This document shows, piece by piece, positions 1 through 6,038 of a stretch of 6,038 nt of DNA; position 1 is the first letter of the stretch, and every line of letters starts with the position of its first letter. A program made the translations under genes and the position numbers. A model generated the notes under the pieces. That model was not told the origin of the DNA. It was given only the letters and a program-made list of their open reading frames with translations, and did not search any database. This DNA is from Bradyrhizobium sp. (GTDB taxonomy: Bacteria; Pseudomonadota; Alphaproteobacteria; Rhizobiales; Xanthobacteraceae): positions 1 to 6,038 of the forward strand of contig JAICIT010000180.1 in the NCBI GenBank assembly GCA_025960445.1. The letters are read 5' to 3'.

Positions 1-918
1 CGCGCGACCATGGCAACATTCTCGGCTGGCCTCGCGGGCGCCAACTCCATTACCGTGCTCCCGCATACACTGGCGCTGGGGCTACCCGATCCATTCGCCC
101 GCCGCGTGGCGCGCAACACGCAGTTAGTGCTGCTGGAAGAATCCAATCTCGCCAAGGTGTCCGATCCGGCCGCCGGGTCCGGCGGCATCGAAACCTTGAC
201 CCAACAACTCTGCGAAGCCGCATGGGCATTATTTCAGGAAATCGAGAAGGCCGGCGGGGCATTCGCTGCGCTCGAACAAAGCCTGATTCAGCGCAAGGTC
301 GCGGCTACCCGGACGATGCGCGAGAAAAATATTGCCAGTCGAAAGGAAGTGCTGACGGGAGCCACGGAATTTCCCAATCTGCATGAACATCAGATTGCGG
401 TGCCGGAAGCCAAACCCATCGTGCTTCCGCCGTATGGGGAGGCAAAACTGAGTTTCGACGCGCTGCGGCCGATGCGGCTGGCCGCGCCGTTTGAACGATT
501 GCGCGACCGGTCGGACCAACTTCTCAAAGAGAAAGGCGAGCGGCCAAAAATTTTCCTCGCCAATCTGGGCACGCCGGCTGACTTCACCGTGCGCGCGACC
601 TTCGCAAAGAGTTTTTTTGAGATCGGCGGAATCGAGGCCATCGATACCCAAGGCTTTACTGATGCGGCGGCGCTGGCCGCAGCGTTTCGCTCGTCCGGCG
701 CAGTCTTGGCGTGCCTATGCTCAGGGGACAGGATCTATGCCGAGCGCGCTGTTGTGGCGGCGCAAGCCCTTCAAGCCGCTGGGGCAAAGCATATCTATCT
801 TGCAGGGCGGCCCGGCGAGCAGGAAGCTGCGTTCCGTTCCGCGGGCGTGCAGGATTTTCTGTTTGCCGGGGTGGATGCGATCGCCGTGCTGCAACAGGTG
901 TATTGGCTGACGGAGTGA
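1..918 (+). CDS. mutA: Methylmalonyl-CoA mutase small subunit, C-terminal part (5' truncated)
   Basis: Non-catalytic subunit of the adenosylcobalamin-dependent heterodimer that converts (R)-methylmalonyl-CoA to succinyl-CoA in the cytoplasm. The frame is open from base 1, so the ATG at 10 is internal and about half of the usual 600-plus residues lie upstream. Visible are the end of the TIM-barrel domain, with a mutase-family signature (R-V-A-R-N-T-Q ... D-P-A-A-G-S, codons 103-180), a linker, and a C-terminal flavodoxin-like domain from about base 541. That domain aligns with the B12-binding domain of the large subunit, but the DxHxxG motif is replaced (N-L-G-T-P-A-D-F-T, 562-588). It therefore lacks the cobalt-ligating His, which is normal for small subunits. 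Stop TGA is at 916-918. The next gene follows after 2 bp, suggesting translational coupling. The symbol follows common usage; the family assignment is secure. Confidence 0.96.
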   Translation, partial: RATMATFSAGLAGANSITVLPHTLALGLPDPFARRVARNTQLVLLEESNLAKVSDPAAGSGGIETLTQQLCEAAWALFQEIEKAGGAFAALEQSLIQRKVAATRTMREKNIASRKEVLTGATEFPNLHEHQIAVPEAKPIVLPPYGEAKLSFDALRPMRLAAPFERLRDRSDQLLKEKGERPKIFLANLGTPADFTVRATFAKSFFEIGGIEAIDTQGFTDAAALAAAFRSSGAVLACLCSGDRIYAERAVVAAQALQAAGAKHIYLAGRPGEQEAAFRSAGVQDFLFAGVDAIAVLQQVYWLTE

Positions 919-920
919 TC

Positions 921-1391
921 ATGGCTGAGGCGACAAAGCCGATTTTGACCGGCGGCTGCCAATGCGGCGCCATTCGGTTCGCGCTATCGGCGCCCCCCAG
1001 GAAGGTTAGCATCTGCCATTGCCGCATGTGCCAGAAAGCCTCGGGCGCGCCCTTCGCTTCCTTTGCCGACATTGATCGGGGCGATTTCGCCTGGACCCGC
1101 GGCAAGCCCGCCGCTTTTCGGTCCTCCTCAATCGCCGAGCGTGACTTCTGCGACAAGTGTGGCACGCCCCTCAGCTTCCGCCGCATTGACGGTCCCAGAA
1201 TCGAGATCATGACGGGCGCCTTTGATCGTCCTGACAGGGTGATACCGACACAACAATTCGGCACCGAATCCCGTCTCGGGTGGGTAGTCGGGATCGCCAA
1301 TTTGCCGAGCCAGACCACGCTGCAAAATTATGGCCCGGAGAAGCTTCAAGGGGTCGTCAGCTACCAACATCCGGACCGCGATCAGGCCTAG
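921..1391 (+). CDS. GFA family (CENP-V/GFA domain) zinc-binding protein
   Basis: Predicted 156-residue cytoplasmic protein made almost wholly of one GFA domain, named after the glutathione-dependent formaldehyde-activating enzyme. The zinc-site cysteines are all present: G-G-C-Q-C-G (C13, C15), C-H-C-R-M-C (C32, C34, C37) and C-D-K-C-G-T-P (C77, C80). Most short GFA proteins have no proven substrate, and formaldehyde-glutathione chemistry should not be assumed. The ATG at 921 is chosen because GGAG at 912-915 lies 5 bases upstream. A GTG at 915 is in frame and overlaps the mutA stop, so it is a less likely alternative. The frame is open back to 711, but that stretch overlaps mutA. The gene sits between the two mutase subunits, 2 bp after mutA, so it is probably co-transcribed with mutA. 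A functional link to the mutase is inference only. Confidence 0.9.
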   Translation: MAEATKPILTGGCQCGAIRFALSAPPRKVSICHCRMCQKASGAPFASFADIDRGDFAWTRGKPAAFRSSSIAERDFCDKCGTPLSFRRIDGPRIEIMTGAFDRPDRVIPTQQFGTESRLGWVVGIANLPSQTTLQNYGPEKLQGVVSYQHPDRDQA

Positions 1392-1411
1392 CGACCCCGT
1401 GGGCTTGGATG

Positions 1412-1420
1412 TGCTATAAT
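1412..1420 (+). promoter_or_regulatory. Candidate extended -10 promoter element for mutB
   Basis: TGCTATAAT matches the extended -10 consensus TGnTATAAT exactly, with the hexamer at 1415-1420. It lies in the short gap between the GFA stop (1391) and mutB, in otherwise GC-rich DNA. The region about 17 bases upstream (near 1392-1397, CGACCC) has no recognisable -35 element, which an extended -10 can tolerate. The predicted transcription start is about 1427-1428, on the second candidate ATG of mutB. The match is directly visible; promoter activity is inference, and a chance match is possible. Confidence 0.4.
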
Positions 1421-1427
1421 GGAAAAA

Positions 1428-3584
1428 ATGAGCCGCATACCTGATTTCGCGAATATCGCATTTGAGAAGACGGTCGTACCCGTAACGGCCGCTGATGCCG
1501 AACCGTGGCGCACGCCCGAAGGCATACTGGTGAAGCCAGACTACAGCGAAGCCGATCTCGACGGCCTCGATTTCCTGGACACCTGGCCGGGAATACCGCC
1601 CTACCTACGCGGCCCCTACCCCACCATGTATGTCAACCAGCCCTGGACGATCCGGCAATATGCCGGGTTCTCCACGGCAGAAGATTCCAACGCGTTCTAC
1701 CGGCGCAATCTGGCCGCCGGCCAAAAGGGCCTATCGGTCGCGTTCGATCTCGCCACCCATCGCGGCTATGATTCCGATCACCCGCGCGTATCGGGCGACG
1801 TCGGCATGGCTGGCGTGGCGATCGATTCGATCTACGACATGCGCACGCTTTTTGCGGGCATCCCACTCGACCAGATGAGCGTGTCGATGACCATGAACGG
1901 CGCGGTGCTGCCGATCCTGGCGCTGTTCGTGGCGGCGGCCGAGGAACAGGGCGTGCCACCCGAGAAGCTCTCGGGGACGATTCAGAATGACATTCTGAAA
2001 GAGTTCATGGTGCGCAATACCTACATCTATCCGCCGGCGCCCTCGATGCGGATCATCTCGGATATTTTTGCCTATACGTCGCAAAAAATGCCGAAGTACA
2101 ACTCCATTTCGATCTCCGGCTACCACATGCAAGAGGCCGGCGCGACGCAGGACCTCGAACTCGCCTACACGCTGGCCGATGGCGTCGAATATCTGCGCGC
2201 CGGGCTCGCGGCCGGGCTCGATGTGGATCGTTTCGCGCCGCGGCTGTCGTTCTTCTGGGCGATCGGCATGAACTTCTTCATGGAAGTCGCGAAAATGCGC
2301 GCGGCCCGGCTACTGTGGGCGAAGCTGATGGCTGATTTCAACCCGAAAGACCCGCGTTCACTCAGCCTGCGCACGCACTGCCAGACCTCAGGCTGGTCGC
2401 TCACCGCGCAAGACGTCTACAACAACGTGATGCGCACCACCATCGAAGCGATGGCGGCAACTCAAGGCCATACCCAGTCGCTGCACACCAATGCTCTGGA
2501 TGAGGCACTGGCATTACCGACCGATTTCTCGGCCAGAATTGCGCGCAACACCCAGCTTTTTCTACAGCAGGAAAGCGGCACCAACCGCATCATCGATCCC
2601 TGGGGCGGATCGTATTACGTCGAGCGTTTGACCTGCGATCTCGCCGCAAAAGCCTGGGGTCACATCCAGGAGGTCGAAGCGCTCGGCGGGATGGCAAAGG
2701 CAATCGAGGCCGGCGTTCCCAAGCTGCGGATCGAGGAAGCCTCCGCCAAGACGCAGGCGCGGATCGACGCCGGCAAGCAGTCGGTGATCGGTGTCAACAA
2801 ATACCGACCAGTCGACGAAGCACCCCTCGACGTGTTGAAGGTCGAAAATTCGACAGTGCGTCGCCTGCAAATCGACAAGCTCGCCCGGCTGAAGAAAGAG
2901 CGCAGCCAGAAGGACGTGGATGACGCGTTGGCGGCACTGACCCGGAGCGCCGGCGATGGAAATGGTAATTTGCTGGCGCTCGCCATCGATGCCGCACGCG
3001 CCAAGGCAACGGTCGGCGAGATTTCCGATGCGCTCGAAAAAGTATTCGGGCGTCACCGCGCGGACATCAAGTCCATCACTGGCGTCTACAAGCGGGAAGC
3101 ATCCACCATGTCCAACCGGGTCGAAAAAGTGCAGGCGCTGATCGATGCCTTTGAGGATGCGGAAGGGCGCCGACCGCGCATTCTCGTGGCCAAGATCGGC
3201 CAGGACGGGCATGATCGCGGCCAGAAGGTGATCGCTTCGGCTTTTGCCGATGTCGGGTTCGACGTCGATATCGGGCCGCTGTTCGCGACCGCCGAAGAAG
3301 CGGCGCGGCAGGCGATCGAGAACGACGTGCATATTTTGGGTGTCTCATCCCTGGCGGCGGCGCACCTCACCGCGGTGCCGGAGCTGAAAGCCGCGCTGAA
3401 AAAGCAAGGCCGCGATGACATCATGATCATCGTCGGCGGCGTGGTGCCACCACAGGATTACGAGGCACTTTATCAGGCAGGGGCCGAGGCAATCTACCCG
3501 CCGGGCACGGTGATTGCGGATGCCGCCGAAGAGCTGATCCACAAGCTCAACGCACGGCTGGGCCACAGCGAGGCGGCGGAGTAA
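1428..3584 (+). CDS. mutB: Methylmalonyl-CoA mutase large (catalytic) subunit
   Basis: Catalytic subunit for adenosylcobalamin-dependent rearrangement of methylmalonyl-CoA to succinyl-CoA. From ATG 1428 it is 718 residues, a normal length. The N-terminal TIM barrel keeps the residues that correspond to the substrate-binding Tyr89, Arg207 and His244 of the Propionibacterium enzyme: Tyr78 in Q-Y-A-G-F-S-T, Arg196 in M-V-R-N-T-Y and His233 in G-Y-H-M-Q-E. The family signature R-I-A-R-N-T-Q ... D-P-W-G-G-S spans residues 370-395. The C-terminal B12-binding domain carries D-G-H-D-R-G with the cobalt-ligating His595 (codon 3210-3212). These residues favour methylmalonyl-CoA over isobutyryl- or ethylmalonyl-CoA as substrate. 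An in-frame ATG at 1419 would add M-E-K. I prefer 1428 because the protein then begins M-S-R-I-P-D-F, as I recall for family members, but neither start has a good ribosome-binding site. Its partner subunit lies upstream, separated by the GFA gene, and meaB lies downstream. Confidence 0.97.
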   Translation: MSRIPDFANIAFEKTVVPVTAADAEPWRTPEGILVKPDYSEADLDGLDFLDTWPGIPPYLRGPYPTMYVNQPWTIRQYAGFSTAEDSNAFYRRNLAAGQKGLSVAFDLATHRGYDSDHPRVSGDVGMAGVAIDSIYDMRTLFAGIPLDQMSVSMTMNGAVLPILALFVAAAEEQGVPPEKLSGTIQNDILKEFMVRNTYIYPPAPSMRIISDIFAYTSQKMPKYNSISISGYHMQEAGATQDLELAYTLADGVEYLRAGLAAGLDVDRFAPRLSFFWAIGMNFFMEVAKMRAARLLWAKLMADFNPKDPRSLSLRTHCQTSGWSLTAQDVYNNVMRTTIEAMAATQGHTQSLHTNALDEALALPTDFSARIARNTQLFLQQESGTNRIIDPWGGSYYVERLTCDLAAKAWGHIQEVEALGGMAKAIEAGVPKLRIEEASAKTQARIDAGKQSVIGVNKYRPVDEAPLDVLKVENSTVRRLQIDKLARLKKERSQKDVDDALAALTRSAGDGNGNLLALAIDAARAKATVGEISDALEKVFGRHRADIKSITGVYKREASTMSNRVEKVQALIDAFEDAEGRRPRILVAKIGQDGHDRGQKVIASAFADVGFDVDIGPLFATAEEAARQAIENDVHILGVSSLAAAHLTAVPELKAALKKQGRDDIMIIVGGVVPPQDYEALYQAGAEAIYPPGTVIADAAEELIHKLNARLGHSEAAE

Positions 3585-3694
3585 ATTCGCTCCGACCGGT
3601 TTTTCAAAGGATTCGTTCTTGCGCCCCGCTGCATCCCTCGCATTTGTTCGCAGAATTCCCGTGCTTTGCGTGGTCACCTGCTCTTCGGCTCGCG

Positions 3695-4681
3695 ATGAAC
3701 GAACGTAACCAGCTCGACGCGCGCAGGCTGACGGCGGAATTGCGTGCCGGACAGCGCGCTGCGCTGGCGCGGGCGATCACGTTGATCGAAAGCCGGCGCG
3801 TCGATCATCAGGCGATGGCCCGCGATCTCGTTCAGGAGCTGCTTCCACACACCGGCAAGGCAGTTCGGGTCGGCATCACCGGATCACCGGGCGTCGGCAA
3901 ATCCACCACGATTGACGCGCTCGGCATGTATCTGCTCGAGCGCGGCCGGAACGTCGCCGTACTCGCTGTGGACCCCTCCTCCGCGCGCACCGGGGGCTCG
4001 ATCCTTGGCGACAAGAACCGGATGCCACGGCTCGCCGCCACCGACCGGGCTTATATCCGTCCGTCGCCGGCCTCAGGCACGCTCGGCGGGGTCGCCTCGA
4101 AAACCCGGGAGGCGATGCTGCTGTGCGAGGCTGCCGGTTTCGACGTGCTGCTGGTGGAGACGGTTGGCATCGGACAATCCGAAACCGCGGTCTGCGAGAT
4201 GACCGATTTTTTCCTCGCGCTGATGCTGCCCGGCGCCGGTGACGAGTTGCAGGGCATCAAGAAGGGCCTGGTCGAACTCGCCGACATGATCGCGATCAAC
4301 AAGGCCGATGGCGACAACGTCAAGGCCGCCAATCTGGCCGCCGCCGAATATCGGGGCGCGCTTCATATCCTTACGCCCCGTTCAGAGCATTGGCATCCGC
4401 CGGTCATCACCTATTCGGCCCTCACCGGAACTGGTATCGACGCGTTGTGGCAAAAAATTCTAGATCACCGCGCGGCGATGAACGCATCTGGCGAATTCGC
4501 CGCGCGACGGCGGGACCAGCAGGTGAAATGGATGTGGTCGATGCTGGAACAGCGCATGATGGCACGGCTGCGCGCTGATCCGGCAATTCGCCTCAAGGTG
4601 AAAAAGATTGAAGCCGAAGTGGCGGAAGGCAGACGCGCCCCTGCGGTGGCGGCGGAGCAGATCGCGGGCATGCTGAGGTGA
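3695..4681 (+). CDS. meaB: MeaB, methylmalonyl-CoA mutase-associated GTPase (ArgK/MMAA family)
   Basis: G3E-family P-loop GTPase that binds methylmalonyl-CoA mutase, gates transfer of adenosylcobalamin into it and protects it from inactivation. It was formerly annotated as ArgK, a transport kinase. Motifs counted from ATG 3695: Walker A G-S-P-G-V-G-K-S-T (63-71), A-V-D-P-S-S (91-96), E-T-V-G-I-G-Q-S-E (155-163), the switch-like D-E-L-Q-G-I-K-K-G (183-191) and base-specificity N-K-A-D (202-205). A helical C-terminal arm follows, as expected for the dimerisation region. The length of 328 residues fits the family. The frame is open upstream to an ATG at 3644, but those 17 residues do not resemble MeaB, so 3695 is preferred. 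No clear Shine-Dalgarno precedes either start. It lies 110 bp after mutB, consistent with its role as mutase chaperone, and runs into the peptidase gene 1 bp later. Confidence 0.96.
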   Translation: MNERNQLDARRLTAELRAGQRAALARAITLIESRRVDHQAMARDLVQELLPHTGKAVRVGITGSPGVGKSTTIDALGMYLLERGRNVAVLAVDPSSARTGGSILGDKNRMPRLAATDRAYIRPSPASGTLGGVASKTREAMLLCEAAGFDVLLVETVGIGQSETAVCEMTDFFLALMLPGAGDELQGIKKGLVELADMIAINKADGDNVKAANLAAAEYRGALHILTPRSEHWHPPVITYSALTGTGIDALWQKILDHRAAMNASGEFAARRRDQQVKWMWSMLEQRMMARLRADPAIRLKVKKIEAEVAEGRRAPAVAAEQIAGMLR

Positions 4682-4682
4682 G

Positions 4683-5351
4683 ATGAAGGACAGGCTGCGT
4701 ATCCTCATCACCGGCTTCGGACCTTTTCCGGGCGCCCCCTTCAACCCGACGCAGCCGCTGGTGTCGCGGCTGCTACGGTTGCGCCGCCCAGCGTTCGATG
4801 ACATCGAATTCTCGAGCCACATCTTCCCGGTGACCTACAAGGCTGTGGATCGAGAATTGCCGCAGCTGCTTGCGACGCATCGGCCGCAAGCGCTGCTGAT
4901 GTTTGGTCTGGCTGCCCGCACGCAGTTTATGCGAATTGAAACCCGCGCGCGCAACGCCATCACCGTGCTGTGGCCTGATGCCGATCAAGAGTGCTTGCGC
5001 AAGGGATCGATCAATGGTGATGCGCAAGCCAGGATGTTCGGTCCGCACACGGCCAAACTGCTCCGCGCAGCGCTTGGCACCGGGGTCGATGCGCGGGCCT
5101 CGCGCGACGCCGGGAGTTATCTCTGCAACTATCTGAGCTGGCGCGCGATCGAGTCGACCAGCCGCCCGAACGGCCCCATACTAGCCGCCTTCGTGCACAT
5201 ACCGCCGCTTCCACCGCGAGCCGACGGGCAACACCGTCGGCCGGCGTACCGCCTCACGCTTGAGGAAGTGGTCGACGCCGGTGAGGCCATGTTGCTCGAA
5301 CTGATAAAGCTGACGCGATCAGCACTGCGAGGCAAAAGCAGCAGCTCATGA
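4683..5351 (+). CDS. pcp: Pyroglutamyl-peptidase I-like protein (peptidase family C15)
   Basis: Predicted 222-residue cytoplasmic cysteine peptidase of the family that removes N-terminal pyroglutamate from peptides. The N-terminus I-T-G-F-G-P-F-P-G (9-17) followed by N-P-T (21-23) is the family's opening motif. The catalytic triad can be placed: Glu86 in R-I-E-T-R-A-R-N, Cys148 in D-A-G-S-Y-L-C-N-Y and His172 in F-V-H-I-P-P-L-P. Around the Glu and in residues 95-120 it departs from the classical Bacillus-type sequence, so it may be a divergent subgroup and substrate specificity is not certain. The ATG at 4683 follows the meaB stop by 1 bp, with GAGG at 4675-4678 inside the end of meaB as its ribosome-binding site, so translational coupling with meaB is likely. 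No known role links this enzyme to methylmalonyl-CoA metabolism; it may simply share a transcript. The tail (K-S-S-S-S) is probably disordered. Confidence 0.87.
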   Translation: MKDRLRILITGFGPFPGAPFNPTQPLVSRLLRLRRPAFDDIEFSSHIFPVTYKAVDRELPQLLATHRPQALLMFGLAARTQFMRIETRARNAITVLWPDADQECLRKGSINGDAQARMFGPHTAKLLRAALGTGVDARASRDAGSYLCNYLSWRAIESTSRPNGPILAAFVHIPPLPPRADGQHRRPAYRLTLEEVVDAGEAMLLELIKLTRSALRGKSSSS

Positions 5352-5412
5352 AGGGCTCATTAATTGGTGATCGTTTGGCGGCGTGCTGGTCACATCAGAG
5401 CGTGAGGTCAGG

Positions 5413-5865
5413 ATGAAGAAAAAGATCGAGATTGAGCGCGCGCCGATTTCAGCCGGCTCTCGGTATCCACAACCATTCGACGGGCCGTGCCGAAACAAGC
5501 TTCGGCGTCGGCTGGCGTTAGCGGCAGGGCTCAAGCAAATCGGGATCAACCTGCTCGAACTGTCTCCGGGCGCGTGGTCGAGCCAGCGGCATTGGCATAC
5601 GCATGCGGAGGAGTTCGTTTATGTCCTGGACGGAGAAGTTGTGCTGGTTACGGAAGGCTGCGAGGAGATTCTGCAAGCGGGAGATTGCGCGGCATTTCTG
5701 CCCGGCGATGCCGACGGACATCACCTGCAAAATCGATCCGGCGCTCTGGCGCGCGTTCTCGAAATAGGATCAGCAGAGATCCGGGATGACGAGACAACCT
5801 ATCCGGACGTCGACCTCCGCGCATCCGCGTCCGGCTATGCTCATAAGGATGGATCGCCTTACTAG
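5413..5865 (+). CDS. Single-domain cupin protein of unknown function
   Basis: Predicted 150-residue cytoplasmic protein with one complete cupin domain. Motif 1 is H-W-H-T-H-A-E-E-F-V-Y-V-L-D-G (60-74), giving His60, His62 and Glu67 (or Glu66) as metal ligands. Motif 2 is G-D-C-A-A-F-L-P-G ... G-H-H-L-Q-N (90-107), giving His103 as the fourth ligand. The C-terminal Y-P-D-V-D-L ... H-K-D-G-S-P-Y resembles the uncharacterised conserved cupins of the COG3837 type, from memory of that family. It lacks a helix-turn-helix, so it is not one of the HTH-cupin regulators. A metal-dependent small-molecule enzyme or binding protein is possible; no substrate can be read from sequence. ATG 5413 is chosen because GAGG at 5404-5407 lies 5 bases upstream; an in-frame GTG at 5383 has weaker support. 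It is 61 bp after pcp and could be on the same transcript or have its own promoter. Confidence 0.85.
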   Translation: MKKKIEIERAPISAGSRYPQPFDGPCRNKLRRRLALAAGLKQIGINLLELSPGAWSSQRHWHTHAEEFVYVLDGEVVLVTEGCEEILQAGDCAAFLPGDADGHHLQNRSGALARVLEIGSAEIRDDETTYPDVDLRASASGYAHKDGSPY

Positions 5866-5877
5866 CGACGCTCACGG

Positions 5878-5896
5878 CGTTTCCCTTCGGGGCACG
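5878..5896 (+). terminator. Weak hairpin after the cupin gene, possible terminator
   Basis: CGT-TT-CCC-TTCG-GGG-C-ACG can fold into a short stem with an internal loop and a C(UUCG)G tetraloop, 12 bases after the cupin stop. An overlapping alternative stem pairs GACGC (5867-5871) with GCGTT (5877-5881). Neither is long, and no run of T follows, so this is only a weak candidate for termination or 3' end protection. Confidence 0.18.
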
Positions 5897-5953
5897 TTGT
5901 TAACCCTACCCCGAGCAATAGCTTCGCCCGCGCCATGACAGGCGCCGCGGCAA

Positions 5954-5973
5954 TGGAATTCTGCGTTATTCCA
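5954..5973 (+). repeat. Inverted repeat TGGAAT-N8-ATTCCA
   Basis: Perfect 6-bp arms (5954-5959 and 5968-5973) are separated by 8 bases, in the non-coding stretch after the cupin gene and about 47 bases upstream of a possible start codon at 6020. The spacing would suit a dimeric regulator or a small hairpin. A 6-bp inverted repeat also arises by chance, and I recognise no known operator. Confidence 0.25.
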
Positions 5974-6019
5974 ATACTTGCGGTAACGGCGCAACGGTGT
6001 CCGCGGGAGACGCGAGACC

Positions 6020-6038
6020 ATGGATCTCAATCGTCGCC
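6020..6038 (+). CDS. Possible start of a further gene (3' truncated by window edge)
   Basis: An ATG at 6020 begins M-D-L-N-R-R before the window ends. GGGAG at 6005-6009 is a good ribosome-binding site, about 10 bases upstream. The paired Arg at residues 5-6 would suit the start of a twin-arginine signal peptide, but six codons cannot establish this. A competing frame, from an ATG at 5935, is also open to the window end but has no convincing ribosome-binding site. No function can be proposed. Confidence 0.3.

Noticed and set aside
491..910. 139-codon + strand frame within mutA
   Set aside because: It is out of frame with the conserved small-subunit sequence; composition is that of a shifted GC-rich frame.
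711..920. Longer N-terminus for the GFA protein, from the upstream ATG at 711
   Set aside because: It would overlap mutA by about 200 bases and add residues unlike any GFA N-terminus. ATG 921 has its own ribosome-binding site and puts the first zinc motif at residues 11-16, as usual.
656..1318. 220-codon open frame on the - strand across the mutA/GFA junction
   Set aside because: It is antisense to two recognised genes, with low-complexity, Arg/Pro-rich translation typical of a shadow frame.
2562..3332. 256-codon open frame on the - strand inside mutB
   Set aside because: It lies antisense to clearly conserved mutB sequence, including the B12 motif, and its protein resembles no family I know. 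Long antisense frames are common in GC-rich genes.
1428..3584. Large subunit as an isobutyryl-CoA or ethylmalonyl-CoA mutase
   Set aside because: The Tyr, Arg and His that define methylmalonyl-CoA binding are all present at matching positions, and a separate small mutase subunit lies upstream.
3595..3605. ACCGGTTTTT after mutB as a terminator
   Set aside because: The palindrome has only six bases and cannot form a stem with a loop before the T run; no longer hairpin is visible.
5897..5925. TTGTTA as a -35 element, or TTAACC as part of a CtrA site
   Set aside because: No -10-like hexamer lies at suitable spacing (AGCTTC at 17 bases), and the second TTAA half-site needed for CtrA is absent.

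Overview
The window is ordinary protein-coding DNA from a GC-rich proteobacterium, most likely an alphaproteobacterium of the Bradyrhizobium/Rhodopseudomonas type. This is a judgement from base composition, the heterodimeric mutase with a MeaB partner, and the wording of the proteins; no search was run. All recognised genes lie on the + strand and are closely packed.

Layout: (1) 1-918, the C-terminal half of the small (non-catalytic) subunit of methylmalonyl-CoA mutase, cut by the window edge. (2) 921-1391, a small GFA-family zinc protein starting 2 bp after the mutase subunit ends. (3) 1428-3584, the large, catalytic, B12-binding subunit. (4) 3695-4681, MeaB, the G3E-type GTPase that guards and loads the mutase. 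(5) 4683-5351, a pyroglutamyl-peptidase I (C15) homologue 1 bp after meaB. (6) 5413-5865, a single-domain cupin. (7) 5866-6038, non-coding sequence with a small inverted repeat and perhaps the first codons of a further gene at 6020.

How the genes work together: the two mutase subunits form the adenosylcobalamin-dependent enzyme that interconverts (R)-methylmalonyl-CoA and succinyl-CoA. This step feeds carbon from propionyl-CoA (odd-chain fatty acids, Val/Ile/Met breakdown) into the TCA cycle. MeaB uses GTP hydrolysis to control cofactor loading and protection. The substrate-binding Tyr, Arg and His of the large subunit are those of methylmalonyl-CoA mutase, so an isobutyryl- or ethylmalonyl-CoA mutase is unlikely. 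The GFA protein, peptidase and cupin have no established place in this pathway.

The points most worth a second look are the GFA gene separating the two mutase subunits and a perfect extended -10 element (TGCTATAAT) ending 7 bases before the likely mutB start codon, which would suit a leaderless mutB transcript. I found no mobile element, CRISPR array, RNA gene or clearly novel system.
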